DNA from: G963702155 sp963702155
GTDB taxonomy: Bacteria > Pseudomonadota > Alphaproteobacteria > Micavibrionales > Micavibrionaceae
Reading direction: 5' to 3'
DNA: 64,000 nt
NCBI GenBank assembly: GCA_963702155.1
Contig: OY969717.1
Location: forward strand, 1,426,001 to 1,490,000
A model generated the notes under the pieces. The model did no database searches, had not been told where the DNA came from, and worked only from the letters and a program-made list of their open reading frames with translations. The position numbers and the translations under genes were made by a program. This document shows, in pieces, positions 36,975 to 46,273 of this stretch. Each line of letters opens with the position of its first letter. Within the stretch, counting starts at the first letter, position 1.

Positions 36975-38621
36975 CTAGCGCTCCCGCTCTAACGCCCATT
37001 TGATTTGCGCAAAATCTTCGCTCATAACGCCATGTATTACAATTTGCTTTGTTTTGCGCGGTATAGCGCCTTGACCCATATAGATACTGTTTTCAAGATG
37101 CATAATCCCGCCTGCATATATAAATCGCCAGCCCGTACCATTTGGCAAACGCATCAAAGCCTCTGCTCCGTTACGAATTAACGAAACCGTCACACGAGGG
37201 TGCAGATGAAAACGAATAGCAATGTCAGATGCCTTATTGATGCCTGTAATGCACGTAAAACTATCCTCGCCACGCAAATGATAGCCCTCATCACTTAAAT
37301 ACAGCATGCGTTGATGCTCAATGCCGTTAATGCGAACATACCCGTTATGATGTGCTTGAACAAAAACGCCATTTTTATGAATATCTCTTTGAATATCACA
37401 CCCGGTCGAAGCACGCTGAAAATGACCATCCTCTTTTATCTCACACGCATTACGCTGATCTATAACAGCGGTGTTATGAGCCGCAGTATTACGAAGAGCA
37501 TCTCTCCATGTTTCGCTTGTCGGATGTGATCCGCAAGATACAAAAAACCGCTCTTTCCCATGGGTCATTTCAAAACTCAGCGGTGCAGCATGTGCAACGG
37601 CATCATATGGCCACTCTGGGGTATGTCCGGTATCAAATAGTATTTGCGTACGCCCTAATGTTAATTTTTCAAATCCCGCACTAGGCAAGCTGCGCGGCGT
37701 TTTTCCGCGTATACCGGCTTGCGATAAAATACAATCAATTAGATCGGCGCGCCCCTCTTGCGCTCCTTGAATGGCTGCCAAACGCCGATCCCCAAATCTG
37801 AAAAAACGTAAAGCTAATCCCATTTGGTTTATCAACTCATGCAAAGGCTCCGGTATCGGATAATCCGCAGCGTCCAGAGCCACCTTAACATCTACGGCAA
37901 TTTGCAGAGCGCGCAATAACTGATCGGGCGAGCGGGATGCATGGCTTCCATCTTTCAGTATTTGCAAACTCAAGGCATGTACAAAAAAAGAAAGCGCTTG
38001 ATTAGCCCATCCTTCATATCCCTCAAAAGCAAGCCCTGCATATAACAGCCCGCGGCCTGCACGCAAACTGTTAAGCCCCTCTTCGGATTGATCTAACTTG
38101 CGGCTCAAATATCGCCCGTGATGGATGATGGATCCGAAAAACAAATCTTGGAAATTATCATCCGCGCCATCCGCATACCAATCATGATACGCAATCATCA
38201 TTGTAAGGCGTGATCCCGCAATGCCTGGTAACCATTCTGAAGTGCTTGTCCGAGTATGCGCATAAAGCCAGTCTTCAATCATATGAAACGTCTGCAATCT
38301 GGCAAGCTCGCTCCCTTCGGCTTTTAAATGTCGTATCCATTTAAAGCCATGAACATGCATAGCCCAGCGCGCATTATTCAAAACCTCATCCCAAAAATGA
38401 TACCCGAAAGGTAAATGATCCCCATCAATAAAAAACGAGCCGTCCAGAATTGACTTACCAGAATCACGCAATCCCGCCCACGGGTCACACGGCCTGACCA
38501 ACAAACGATCAGGAATGCTGTATCCACCTAATAAATCTGATAAACCCATACGCTCGAATAAAAAAGACGGACGTAAAGACGGTAGGTAATCAGATGTAAT
38601 TTTTTTTAAATGCTCAAGCAT
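36975..38621 (-). CDS. heparinase II/III family protein
   Basis: A 548-residue protein with an N-terminal all-helical (alpha/alpha toroid) region (about residues 60-290, including GRYLSRKLDQSEEG and AFEGYEGWANQALSFF) and a C-terminal beta-sandwich (about 310-530) containing FVSCGSHP and AAHNTAVIDQRNACE. This matches the heparinase II/III-like proteins that sit beside rpe/rsmB/purH in alphaproteobacteria. Their true substrate is unknown, and an acidic or envelope polysaccharide is likely. I see no signal peptide. Confidence 0.85.
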   Translation of the reverse strand: MLEHLKKITSDYLPSLRPSFLFERMGLSDLLGGYSIPDRLLVRPCDPWAGLRDSGKSILDGSFFIDGDHLPFGYHFWDEVLNNARWAMHVHGFKWIRHLKAEGSELARLQTFHMIEDWLYAHTRTSTSEWLPGIAGSRLTMMIAYHDWYADGADDNFQDLFFGSIIHHGRYLSRKLDQSEEGLNSLRAGRGLLYAGLAFEGYEGWANQALSFFVHALSLQILKDGSHASRSPDQLLRALQIAVDVKVALDAADYPIPEPLHELINQMGLALRFFRFGDRRLAAIQGAQEGRADLIDCILSQAGIRGKTPRSLPSAGFEKLTLGRTQILFDTGHTPEWPYDAVAHAAPLSFEMTHGKERFFVSCGSHPTSETWRDALRNTAAHNTAVIDQRNACEIKEDGHFQRASTGCDIQRDIHKNGVFVQAHHNGYVRINGIEHQRMLYLSDEGYHLRGEDSFTCITGINKASDIAIRFHLHPRVTVSLIRNGAEALMRLPNGTGWRFIYAGGIMHLENSIYMGQGAIPRKTKQIVIHGVMSEDFAQIKWALERER

Positions 38622-38695
38622 GGGTCAAAGAATAAAAAGGCAATGATAAAAACAAATTATAAATAAAAACGAAGGCAAAGATTTAAAACGTAAAC

Positions 38696-39355
38696 TTACC
38701 CGCGCAACATATTGATATTACGTGCATAATGATCAGGCCCATCTTTAAAAACCGCCGTACCCGCGACAAGGACATTTGCTCCCGCATCTATAACTTGACG
38801 TGCAGTTTCGTAATTAACCCCGCCATCAATTTCCAGATCAATATCCCGCCCCGTGGCATCAATCATTTGGCGTACCTGCGAAATCTTATCCAAGACAGGG
38901 ATAAAGCTTTGTCCGCCAAAACCGGGATTAACAGTCATGACCAAAACCAGATCAACCATATCCATAACGTGCCGTATAGTATCGGCTGGTGTGGAGGGAT
39001 TAAGGGAAACACCGGCCTTCACACCGCATGCTTTTATGGATTGTAAAGTTCTGTGTAAATGTGGCCCTGCCTCGACATGGGCGGTAATAATATCGGCTCC
39101 TGCATCCGCAAAATCTTGGATAAGCGGATCGACCGGTGCAATCATTAAATGCACATCAAACGGTTTTTTTGTCCAGGATCGGATCGCTTTAACAACCGGC
39201 GCGCCAAAGGTCAAATTGGGTACAAAATGCCCATCCATCACATCAATATGAATATAATCGGCTCCCGCCTCATCAATGGATTTTACCTCCTCACCCAGAC
39301 GAGCAAAGTCCGAGGACAAAATAGAGGGCGCAATACGAACAAGGCGTTGTGACAT
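38696..39355 (-). CDS. rpe: ribulose-phosphate 3-epimerase
   Basis: A 219-residue TIM-barrel enzyme interconverting ribulose 5-phosphate and xylulose 5-phosphate in the pentose phosphate pathway. Metal and catalytic residues are in HIDVMDGHFVPN and EIDGGVN, and the phosphate-binding GTAVF loop is near the C-terminus. It is full length. It lies between the heparinase-like gene and rsmB on the same strand. Confidence 0.97.
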   Translation of the reverse strand: MSQRLVRIAPSILSSDFARLGEEVKSIDEAGADYIHIDVMDGHFVPNLTFGAPVVKAIRSWTKKPFDVHLMIAPVDPLIQDFADAGADIITAHVEAGPHLHRTLQSIKACGVKAGVSLNPSTPADTIRHVMDMVDLVLVMTVNPGFGGQSFIPVLDKISQVRQMIDATGRDIDLEIDGGVNYETARQVIDAGANVLVAGTAVFKDGPDHYARNINMLRG

Positions 39356-39506
39356 GATAAATACTTAAAAATAAAGGGTTAAAGGTCGTGGGTAACTCTA
39401 TGAATAGAATTTGAATAATTCTTGAATTACAACTATATCAGACCAAAAAAATAAAAGCACGCCTGAATTAACAAAGCATGCTTTTTAAATATTAAAAATA
39501 AAGAAT

Positions 39507-39731
39507 TTAGCCAATTGCAGGACTAGAGTTTTCAAACACATTGCCTTCATTTTTATCTATACTATCAAGTGCTGCGCGCACAACTGCCGCATCCTTTTCG
39601 TTCAACCCTCTTTCAAGTTCATCCTCCAAAGCCTTTTGGGTAAAGCGTTCTTCTATTCCATCTTGTGAAATCATGTTAAATACTGTTGTCCCTTTTATAT
39701 TTTTAGCCTCAAATGCTGTATAATTCGTCAT
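39507..39731 (-). CDS. hypothetical protein (74 aa)
   Basis: A 74-residue acidic soluble peptide without cysteines or recognised motifs. The middle is helical and highly charged (KALEDELERGLNEKDAAVVRAAL). AGAGG lies 6 bases ahead of the ATG at 39731, which supports expression. It sits alone in the rsmB-rpe gap. Confidence 0.55.
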   Translation of the reverse strand: MTNYTAFEAKNIKGTTVFNMISQDGIEERFTQKALEDELERGLNEKDAAVVRAALDSIDKNEGNVFENSSPAIG

Positions 39732-39815
39732 TACAAACCTCTAAATTAAATATAATTGATTAAGTATGAAACATAACAAAAAATGCTAAAATCAGTCAAA
39801 CAATTATAACAACAC

Positions 39816-41201
39816 TTAAACTTTTTTTGTAATACGGCTGATAAAAAACCCGTCCATCCCGCCAAGCGCGGCATTATGATAGGGCAAAATCCTCAAATCA
39901 CCATGGTCTGTAATCGCATCATCAAATCCGCCTAACTCTTCCGCTGTTATAGGGATTTTATAGGCCGTATCTTGTAACTCGAACAGCCGCATAATCTGGT
40001 CTTCACCTTCTGATTTCTGGATTGAACAGGTACAATAAACAAGCGTACCACTAGGTTTTAATATTCGAAACGCATTATCAAGTATTGCGGCCTGCACATC
40101 TTGCAAACGCTCAATATCCCGCGGCGTCTTTAAATGCGGAACATCCGGATGCCGGCGTATCGTACCTGTCGCGCTACATGGCGCGTCCAGTAATATCATA
40201 TCCGGCGCATCAGTTGGCTTCCAAACCGCAGCATCCGAGACCACAACATCAACCTGATCGCGCACATGAATACGCTCTAAATTTTCTTCTAATCTCTTTA
40301 ATCGCTTTGCGGACCGGTCGAGCGCCGTAACGCGCGCGCCCATAGACGCCAATTGCATGGTCTTCCCGCCAGGTGCCGCGCATAAATCAATAACATGCCG
40401 CCCCGATACATCACCAAAAAGCCGCGCAGGGATGGCCGCAGACGCATCTTGAACCCACCATGTACCATCATAAAACCCTTGCATATCAGTAACCGCGCCG
40501 CCAGATAAACAGCGCAACGTCCCCGTCACCATTTGCGTTGCCTTGAAATTCGCCGCCCAGAAATTACGGTCCGCCTCATCTTTAATTGTAATATCCAAAG
40601 GTGCTTCGGCCATATTTGCCTGTGAAATCTGCGCCGCTGGCCTAAGTCCATAATCCTCAATCCATAACTTCAAAAGCCACTCCGGCGTGTTAAGCCGCGC
40701 TTCATCCTGCCTGTCCGCCCATTCACGGCCCTGCCGCGTGATGGTACGCAAAACACCATTTACAAAACCTTTTTGCCGGTCCATCTCAACCGCATCTGTA
40801 AGCCTTACAGAGGTATCCACCGCTGCATGATCCGGCACTTCCATAAACAGGATCTGCGCAACGCCCATGCGTAAGATATTGCTCAAAACCGGATGTGTAG
40901 AGCCCGGCTTATTCTCCGCCCGCGCAATCAGATCATCAATCTGCCCAAGCCGCCGCAAAGTTGTGGATACAACCATCCGGCAAAACGCCTTATCACGGCT
41001 CGGTAGCACTTTAAATCCGCGATCCTGATCAAGCGCATGATCAAGCGCTTGTTTTTGCCGCAAAACAGTATTGAGTAAATCAAGTGCAACCTTCCGCGCC
41101 GCCAACATTTGTATTTCGGACGGCTCTCCTTCATCAAAATCATGGTCACTAAATAAGTCATGCTGATTAACGGCAATATCAGATAAATCGGCTTCATTCA
41201 T
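39816..41201 (-). CDS. rsmB: 16S rRNA m5C967 methyltransferase RsmB
   Basis: A 461-residue protein with an N-terminal NusB-like RNA-binding domain (residues about 28-160) and a SAM-dependent m5C methyltransferase domain. SAM motif I is VIDLCAAPGGKTMQLA. The two catalytic cysteines lie in LDAPCSATGTIRRHPD and YCTCSI. It modifies C967 of 16S rRNA. It overlaps the chorismate mutase gene by 4 bases (ATGA), so the two are translationally coupled. Confidence 0.95.
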   Translation of the reverse strand: MNEADLSDIAVNQHDLFSDHDFDEGEPSEIQMLAARKVALDLLNTVLRQKQALDHALDQDRGFKVLPSRDKAFCRMVVSTTLRRLGQIDDLIARAENKPGSTHPVLSNILRMGVAQILFMEVPDHAAVDTSVRLTDAVEMDRQKGFVNGVLRTITRQGREWADRQDEARLNTPEWLLKLWIEDYGLRPAAQISQANMAEAPLDITIKDEADRNFWAANFKATQMVTGTLRCLSGGAVTDMQGFYDGTWWVQDASAAIPARLFGDVSGRHVIDLCAAPGGKTMQLASMGARVTALDRSAKRLKRLEENLERIHVRDQVDVVVSDAAVWKPTDAPDMILLDAPCSATGTIRRHPDVPHLKTPRDIERLQDVQAAILDNAFRILKPSGTLVYCTCSIQKSEGEDQIMRLFELQDTAYKIPITAEELGGFDDAITDHGDLRILPYHNAALGGMDGFFISRITKKV

Positions 41202-41497
41202 GACTGCGCCTGCTTTTCTTTAATATTTGCTCGTATATCTTCTTCCATATTGCAGCTATGCTCAATAATCTGCGCCCATAGCGTGCGGATAAAGCCCCCA
41301 TCCAGACCGGCATCATCTGCCCATGCCCCTGCCTGCTCGCGAACTTCATCCACACGATCCTGTAATACCGGCTCAATCCCGTGCTCGGTTTTTAAAACAC
41401 CGACCTCTTCAATCACATCATATCGCGCACGCAGCAGATCAATAATCTGGCGATCAATCGTGTTAATTCGGTCTCGGTAAGGGGCAAGCAATTTCAT
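41198..41497 (-). CDS. chorismate mutase, AroQ type
   Basis: A 99-residue all-helical AroQ-class chorismate mutase, converting chorismate to prephenate for phenylalanine and tyrosine synthesis. Typical features are YRDRINTIDRQIIDLLRARYDVIEEVGVLK in helix 1 and the helix 2-3 sequence VLQDRVDEVREQA. It is upstream of and overlaps rsmB by 4 bases, an unusual partner. Confidence 0.88.
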   Translation of the reverse strand: MKLLAPYRDRINTIDRQIIDLLRARYDVIEEVGVLKTEHGIEPVLQDRVDEVREQAGAWADDAGLDGGFIRTLWAQIIEHSCNMEEDIRANIKEKQAQS

Positions 41498-41550
41498 AAA
41501 TCTATAGCGTTGGTTCTTGATTTTTATTATTCTTATATTAAATATGTTCT

Positions 41551-41772
41551 ATGAACACACAAAAACCAAGCCCTAAAGACAAAAAGGTACATAAAGAGCC
41601 CGATCAGGGTAAATCTTCTGATGTCCCAATTGATGAAAAACGTCCGATTGAACAGGGTATGGAAAACGCTGAAATTAATGGCCAAGAAACCGAAAAAGGC
41701 GGCTTTGAAAATAAAAAAGAACCAACGCGCTATGGCGATTGGGAAACCGGTGGACGCTGCTGGGATTTTTAA
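41551..41772 (+). CDS. SDHAF4-type protein (DUF1674)
   Basis: A 73-residue protein whose C-terminus, KKEPTRYGDWETGGRCWDF, matches the DUF1674 signature (EPTRYGDWE-x-GR-C-DF) of succinate dehydrogenase assembly factor 4. SDHAF4 helps flavinylated SdhA join SdhB. The N-terminal half is charged and disordered. No sdh genes are in the window. Confidence 0.88.
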   Translation: MNTQKPSPKDKKVHKEPDQGKSSDVPIDEKRPIEQGMENAEINGQETEKGGFENKKEPTRYGDWETGGRCWDF

Positions 41773-41869
41773 TTATGAGCAAACAGCAATGCAAGCATCA
41801 AAAATATAAATAAACCTTACGCTTTTTCACAAAGCCGCTTTAAAAGCAATCTTACCCGCGCCGCGCCCA

Positions 41870-42442
41870 CTAGCCACATCCCAATGCCCTATCAATGACT
41901 GGAATAACCTGCATTGGAAATTCTTTGCCTGAATATACCTGCACATTACGCCCCTGTTTATCCTGAATAAAAACAAACTGCGTATGCTTATCCGGCACAC
42001 CATCATGATTATGATCAACATATCGCGATTTATAATATTTCGCTAATCGCTCAACCACATCCAATTCTGCGCGCAATATTGTAAACCCCGCCCTTTTTGC
42101 ATCCTTTATATTCTGCACGCCCATATCATCGTTTCCATACGGAGATATAAAAACAGGCACAAGATCTTTACACCCATCCAATTGATCCAAAACAATTTTA
42201 GTGCGCTGAAAAAAAGATTCACATGACGGCGTTTTATGCGCAGTGCCAAAATAAATCAGCGCAGGCCGATTATTCAAATCCGCCACATTAAAAACCGCCC
42301 CATCCTGATCCCTCAATCCATCAAACCGCGTTTCTATATCTGTTTTTGCGCCATAAATTTGTGCGTGCGCATCATCCGCCGCCACGGCTAAGGCGCTTAC
42401 ACCAAAAATACTGGATAAAATAAAGTTTTGAAATTTACGCAT
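41870..42442 (-). CDS. divergent SCO1/SenC-like periplasmic protein
   Basis: A 190-residue protein with a signal peptide (cleavage near AHA-Q) and a thioredoxin-like fold. The segments LIYFG, LVPVFISPYG, AGFTILRAELDVVERLAKYYK and HTQFVFIQDKQGR follow the SCO/SenC order. SCO proteins deliver copper to the CuA site of cytochrome oxidase through CxxxC. Here the first cysteine position is K70 and only C74 remains (AHKTPSCE), so normal copper binding is doubtful. It lies 12 bases after the 147-residue gene. Confidence 0.7.
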   Translation of the reverse strand: MRKFQNFILSSIFGVSALAVAADDAHAQIYGAKTDIETRFDGLRDQDGAVFNVADLNNRPALIYFGTAHKTPSCESFFQRTKIVLDQLDGCKDLVPVFISPYGNDDMGVQNIKDAKRAGFTILRAELDVVERLAKYYKSRYVDHNHDGVPDKHTQFVFIQDKQGRNVQVYSGKEFPMQVIPVIDRALGCG

Positions 42443-42454
42443 TGTATAAAAATC

Positions 42455-42901
42455 TTATAAGCTCTGATAATATTCTGGGATACTCATCCCCCATTCTGCC
42501 GCTTCATTGGCAACATCTTGTATCTGCTCTGTGGAAAGCCCGTCGATCCAGCCCGCAAATTCATCGGTTAAATCAACAACACCGCTCGCCGCATGCGTAA
42601 TATGCGCGCCATGATCCATCATACCAAATTCATAGCTTTGCGCCGCCCAATTCCCTTCGGCTGCATTGGCAAAGGCATCACCGATGACGCCGCCATCGGT
42701 AAAGGGCGCGGTAAACATGCTGCCATACATATCAACTGTGGCAAGGCCAATATCACCAAAGGTTGCCCCCGTCCCCAAACTCGCCGCCGCCGCACCAACG
42801 GCCGGAAACGCCATAGCCGTCATCATAATAAGCATAGTGGGAGAAAAAATATGTTTGGCAAATGAATTAAAAACGCCTGTAAGACCTGTTGTTTCGGCCA
42901 T
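42455..42901 (-). CDS. small membrane protein with Met/His-rich segment
   Basis: A 147-residue protein with one clear hydrophobic segment (about residues 22-40, TMLIMMTAMAFPAVGAAAA). A Met/His cluster (FGMMDHGAHITH) follows in the exported half. The ATG at 42901 has AAGGA 7 bases upstream and is preferred over the longer frame to 42970. It lies between a DUF2946-like and an SCO-like gene, which suggests metal, perhaps copper, handling. That is inference. I do not recognise the family. Confidence 0.65.
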   Translation of the reverse strand: MAETTGLTGVFNSFAKHIFSPTMLIMMTAMAFPAVGAAAASLGTGATFGDIGLATVDMYGSMFTAPFTDGGVIGDAFANAAEGNWAAQSYEFGMMDHGAHITHAASGVVDLTDEFAGWIDGLSTEQIQDVANEAAEWGMSIPEYYQSL

Positions 42902-42987
42902 ATTATATTCCTTAAAAATTGAGTGCATCTGCGAAAGAAAAGCGAAAAAAACAGCTTTAATTACGCACAAAAGATAAAATCGTATTT

Positions 42988-43356
42988 TTAAGAAAGAACA
43001 GGCGGCGCGCGACCCTGATAAAATCGGCGAGTTTGGGAAATTGCGCTATGTACATATATTTTCGAGAGATCAACGTTTATAAAAGCTGCTTTTAATGCAA
43101 AAACATCTACATTTAAATGGTCAAAATGGCTCTGGTTAAAACAAAACCCGCAATCATCGGAAGAAACCACATCGACTGGCTCTTCATCTGGCGCAAGATC
43201 AAACGGCGCGTATTCTGCCGAAACATCCACTGTCCGAACCGACCCATCCGCTGCGCAAATCTCAATTGTATGTTTACCGGAAATAAAAGCACACGCCGGC
43301 GAAACCCCCGCCAACACAAAACTCAAAATCACCAGTACGTGAACATAAATACGCAT
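42988..43356 (-). CDS. DUF2946-like secreted protein
   Basis: A 122-residue protein with a signal peptide (cleavage near CAF/ISG). Two cysteine pairs are visible (IEICAADG and DDCGFCFNQSHFDH), and the C-terminus FYQGRAPPVLS has the RAPP ending typical of DUF2946 proteins, which are often found beside copper genes. The exact role is unknown. It is the first gene of the probable DUF2946-147aa-SCO operon. Confidence 0.75.
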   Translation of the reverse strand: MRIYVHVLVILSFVLAGVSPACAFISGKHTIEICAADGSVRTVDVSAEYAPFDLAPDEEPVDVVSSDDCGFCFNQSHFDHLNVDVFALKAAFINVDLSKIYVHSAISQTRRFYQGRAPPVLS

Positions 43357-43575
43357 AAAGAAAGTGATAACATTTTAGGAAAGAAAGGCAACAAGAAAAA
43401 TATTTGATAAGCAATTACTACAAGTCTAAAACATTTTTTAGGGGAAATATATTTATGGTAAAAACTAAATATTTATTTCCACTACTCAAATCTATGTTTA
43501 CACTCAAAATGGGATTATAAAGGGCGCAGGTATCAACAAAAACCTTTGAATATTATTAAACAGCAAGGATTAAAA

Positions 43576-43812
43576 ATGAAGATGAAAAATAGCGATAGAT
43601 TGATATCTACAAAAGAGGGGTATGAAGCCATGTTATATATGCTTTATGATTATTGGAAGCTAACTGGATCGTGTGATTTGACGGATATTCTGAGCGGTGG
43701 TGAATATGTTGGGGAAAATACGCCTGCAGATTCTGCCTTCTGGGAATACTGGCTTGAAGCCATAGAGAAAGTCGAAAAAAGAGGGGCTCCTCCGTTGAAG
43801 AAATTGTATTGA
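43576..43812 (+). CDS. hypothetical protein, immunity-like composition
   Basis: A 78-residue soluble protein. The ATG at 43576 has AAGGA upstream and is chosen over a start at 43546. The pattern GYEAMLYMLYDYWKLTGSCDLTDIL ... DSAFWEYWLEAIEKV recalls small contact-inhibition or polymorphic-toxin immunity proteins, but I cannot assign a family. No toxin gene is adjacent in the window. It sits in an accessory-looking patch between conserved genes. Confidence 0.5.
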   Translation: MKMKNSDRLISTKEGYEAMLYMLYDYWKLTGSCDLTDILSGGEYVGENTPADSAFWEYWLEAIEKVEKRGAPPLKKLY

Positions 43813-43922
43813 TGCGACAATACTCATTACAGAAAAATAAAATCAAATACTCCAGAAGCATCCAAACGGCATTATGGTATCATACAAATATTCGCGCTTC
43901 TTAGTATTACAAATAGAACCCT

Positions 43923-44048
43923 TTAAGCGCCTACGAGATCAATACGGGTTTCTTCCATCTGCCCTACTCCAAACTTTAAATCTCTAACATCATTTTGCAT
44001 GACATCTACCGTTCGGCGGATATACTTCGAATGTTCTAATATTGTATT
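43923..44048 (-). pseudogene. possible 3' remnant of a lost gene
   Basis: The 311-base gap 43813-44123 has no complete gene. On the minus strand one frame is open for 42 codons and reads LEHSKYIRRTVDVMQ followed by NDVRDLKFGVGQMEETRID, ending at a TAA (43923-43925). It is protein-like, helical and charged, but has no start and is preceded by a stop in frame. It may be the end of a decayed gene. The rest of the gap shows nothing recognisable. Confidence 0.25.
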
Positions 44049-44123
44049 TTAGGTGATATCACTCATGAAATTGTGATAGCGCATTTAGGTACAATTTTCT
44101 AGTTAAATCGCCCCGTGCAAATG

Positions 44124-44375
44124 CTATGTTATTCCAATCCATTTCTCAAGATCAGACTTCAATGAATCAACCGCTAACCAAGTCCTGACTGAATCTTTGG
44201 TCTGTTTGTCATAGGCTGTCAAATACTGGATATAGATTTTCTCTCCAGCCATAAGATTTGGTATTTCTGTTTCAAAACCTTCTCTCAACATTTTGGTTAT
44301 TGAAATATAAAAATCATGCTTGTTTTTAAGTCTTTCTGGAAACCAATCATTGCAATTTGCCCTTGAATTCATCAT
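44124..44375 (-). CDS. hypothetical protein (83 aa), coupled to upstream gene
   Basis: An 83-residue soluble protein (MMNSRANCNDWFPERL...), with two tryptophan-containing segments near its ends. The ATG at 44375 overlaps the TGA of the upstream gene as ATGATGA and has GGAGG at a spacing of 8 bases, a strong coupled start. The family is unknown. Confidence 0.6.
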   Translation of the reverse strand: MMNSRANCNDWFPERLKNKHDFYISITKMLREGFETEIPNLMAGEKIYIQYLTAYDKQTKDSVRTWLAVDSLKSDLEKWIGIT

Positions 44376-44767
44376 TTCGCCATCCTCCGTCCCAATATGC
44401 AAAATCCACAGATCATTCTCTGCTTCAATGCGTCTAAATGTTCTCCCGTGGCAGCATCAAACGAAATATTATCGAGGTAATTGGTTAACATGCAACTTAG
44501 TTTTAGCTTTTCATTTGATTGTTCCCTTTTTTCTATTCTCCAAATCCATCCGTTTGAACCAGCCACAGTTTCTCCTGTATATAGCGGTTGTTTAATTTTA
44601 AATTCTATTAAGTCTATAATGTATCCATTAATTCTATAAGTACTTGATCTTCCGTTTTCATATTCTTTATCCTCAATTTTTTCGACATTAGAAAAACTAC
44701 TTTGAAGCTTACAAATAATTTCTCCTAAAGGCGTTTCGAATACTCTATATATTAATTGATTTTTCAT
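44372..44767 (-). CDS. hypothetical protein (131 aa)
   Basis: A 131-residue soluble protein, beta-rich at the N-terminus (YRVFETPLGEIICKL) and cysteine-containing near the C-terminus (MICGFCILG). I do not recognise it. It overlaps the next gene by 4 bases, so the two probably work together. The pair lies in the accessory patch upstream of rimO's 3' end. Confidence 0.6.
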   Translation of the reverse strand: MKNQLIYRVFETPLGEIICKLQSSFSNVEKIEDKEYENGRSSTYRINGYIIDLIEFKIKQPLYTGETVAGSNGWIWRIEKREQSNEKLKLSCMLTNYLDNISFDAATGEHLDALKQRMICGFCILGRRMAK

Positions 44768-44826
44768 TTTTTACCTTTTTAAACAAGATACCCACATCTC
44801 TCCTAGATCTTTGTGCACTCCAAATT

Positions 44827-46215
44827 CTAACCCTCAACCACTCCAAACAAATCAAACGCCCCCGCTTCTTCCACCCGTACATTCACAATATCGCCCGCAC
44901 GCACATTCTTCGCATCACGAATAAAAACCGTTCCATCAATTTCCGGCGCATCGCCTTTAGTACGGGCATCCGCACCACAAAGCTCATTCTCATCCAGCGC
45001 GGACACTTCATCAATAATGCACGTCTGCAAGCTCCCGACCTTCGCCGCGGCTTTTTGTTCGGCAATCTCTTCTTGAACTTCCATAAACCGCTGCCAGCGG
45101 ATTTCTTTTATCTCGTCCGGCACCTGCAACTCTATATCATTCGCGCGCGCGCCCTTAACCGGCTCATATTGAAACGCGCCTGCACGGTCAATTTTGGCCT
45201 CCCGCAACCAATCAAGCAACATTTCAAAATCTTCTTCCGTCTCCCCCGGATGCCCGACTATGAAGGTCGAGCGCAATGTTAACTCCGGGCAAATCTCTCG
45301 CCATTTCTCAATCCGGCGCAGCGTCTTTTCCTGATGCGCCGGCCTGCGCATCAGCTTTAAAACCGACGGGCTGGCATGCTGAAACGGAATATCCAGATAC
45401 GGCAAAATCGCCCCCTCCGCCATAAGCGGGATGACCTTATCAACATGCGGATACGGGTACACGTAATGAAGCCGTACCCAAATCCCCAGCTTGCCCAGCT
45501 CCTCACATAAATTATAAAACTTCGCCGGAATCCGCTCGCCCTTCCATGGGCTTTCCGCATATTTAAGATCAACACCATACGCGCTCGTATCTTGCGAAAT
45601 CACCAAAAGCTCTTTTACACCAGCTTCCGCCAATTTCTCCGCTTCATTCAAAACGCGGTGTATCGGACGCGAAACCAAATCGCCGCGCAAGCTCGGAATA
45701 ATACAAAACGTGCAGCGATTGTTACACCCCTCCGACACTTTCAAATACGCATAATGCCGCGGCGTCAACTTTAACCCCGCACCCTCATATTTTTCTGCCT
45801 GAGGCACAATATTAATAAAGGGATTATATTCTATCGGTTGATGTTCATGCACTGCGCTCACAACTTGCTCATACTGATGCGCGCCCGTTACGGCCAACAA
45901 ATTCGGATAGACATCCGTAATCTCCCCCGCCTCATCACTCATGCATCCCGTTACAATCACGCGGCCATTCTCATTCAGCGCATTCCCAATCGCATTCAAA
46001 CTCTCGGCCTTCGCACTGTCTAAAAATCCGCATGTATTGACGATTACCAAATCCGCACCTTCCGCGCCTTCTTGAAACTGATACCCGTCCGAGCGAAGCT
46101 GCGTCACAATCCGCTCTGAATCGACCAGCGCCTTGGGACACCCAAGCGAAACCATGCCAATCATCGGCGCATCGGCCATATCCTTAATATTCTGATTTGA
46201 TAAAACATCATTCAT
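44827..46215 (-). CDS. rimO: ribosomal protein S12 methylthiotransferase RimO
   Basis: A 462-residue radical-SAM enzyme that adds a methylthio group to Asp88 of ribosomal protein S12. The N-terminal domain carries cluster cysteines C26 (SLGCPK), C62 (NTCGF) and C91 (TGCMS). The radical-SAM domain has C164-x3-C168-x2-C171 (GCNNRCTFC). A C-terminal TRAM domain follows. It is full length. Confidence 0.95.
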   Translation of the reverse strand: MNDVLSNQNIKDMADAPMIGMVSLGCPKALVDSERIVTQLRSDGYQFQEGAEGADLVIVNTCGFLDSAKAESLNAIGNALNENGRVIVTGCMSDEAGEITDVYPNLLAVTGAHQYEQVVSAVHEHQPIEYNPFINIVPQAEKYEGAGLKLTPRHYAYLKVSEGCNNRCTFCIIPSLRGDLVSRPIHRVLNEAEKLAEAGVKELLVISQDTSAYGVDLKYAESPWKGERIPAKFYNLCEELGKLGIWVRLHYVYPYPHVDKVIPLMAEGAILPYLDIPFQHASPSVLKLMRRPAHQEKTLRRIEKWREICPELTLRSTFIVGHPGETEEDFEMLLDWLREAKIDRAGAFQYEPVKGARANDIELQVPDEIKEIRWQRFMEVQEEIAEQKAAAKVGSLQTCIIDEVSALDENELCGADARTKGDAPEIDGTVFIRDAKNVRAGDIVNVRVEEAGAFDLFGVVEG

Positions 46216-46273
46216 AAGACCAGACTTATAATATCATTTCACATGTAAACGCAAGAAATGCTATGCTGAAACC

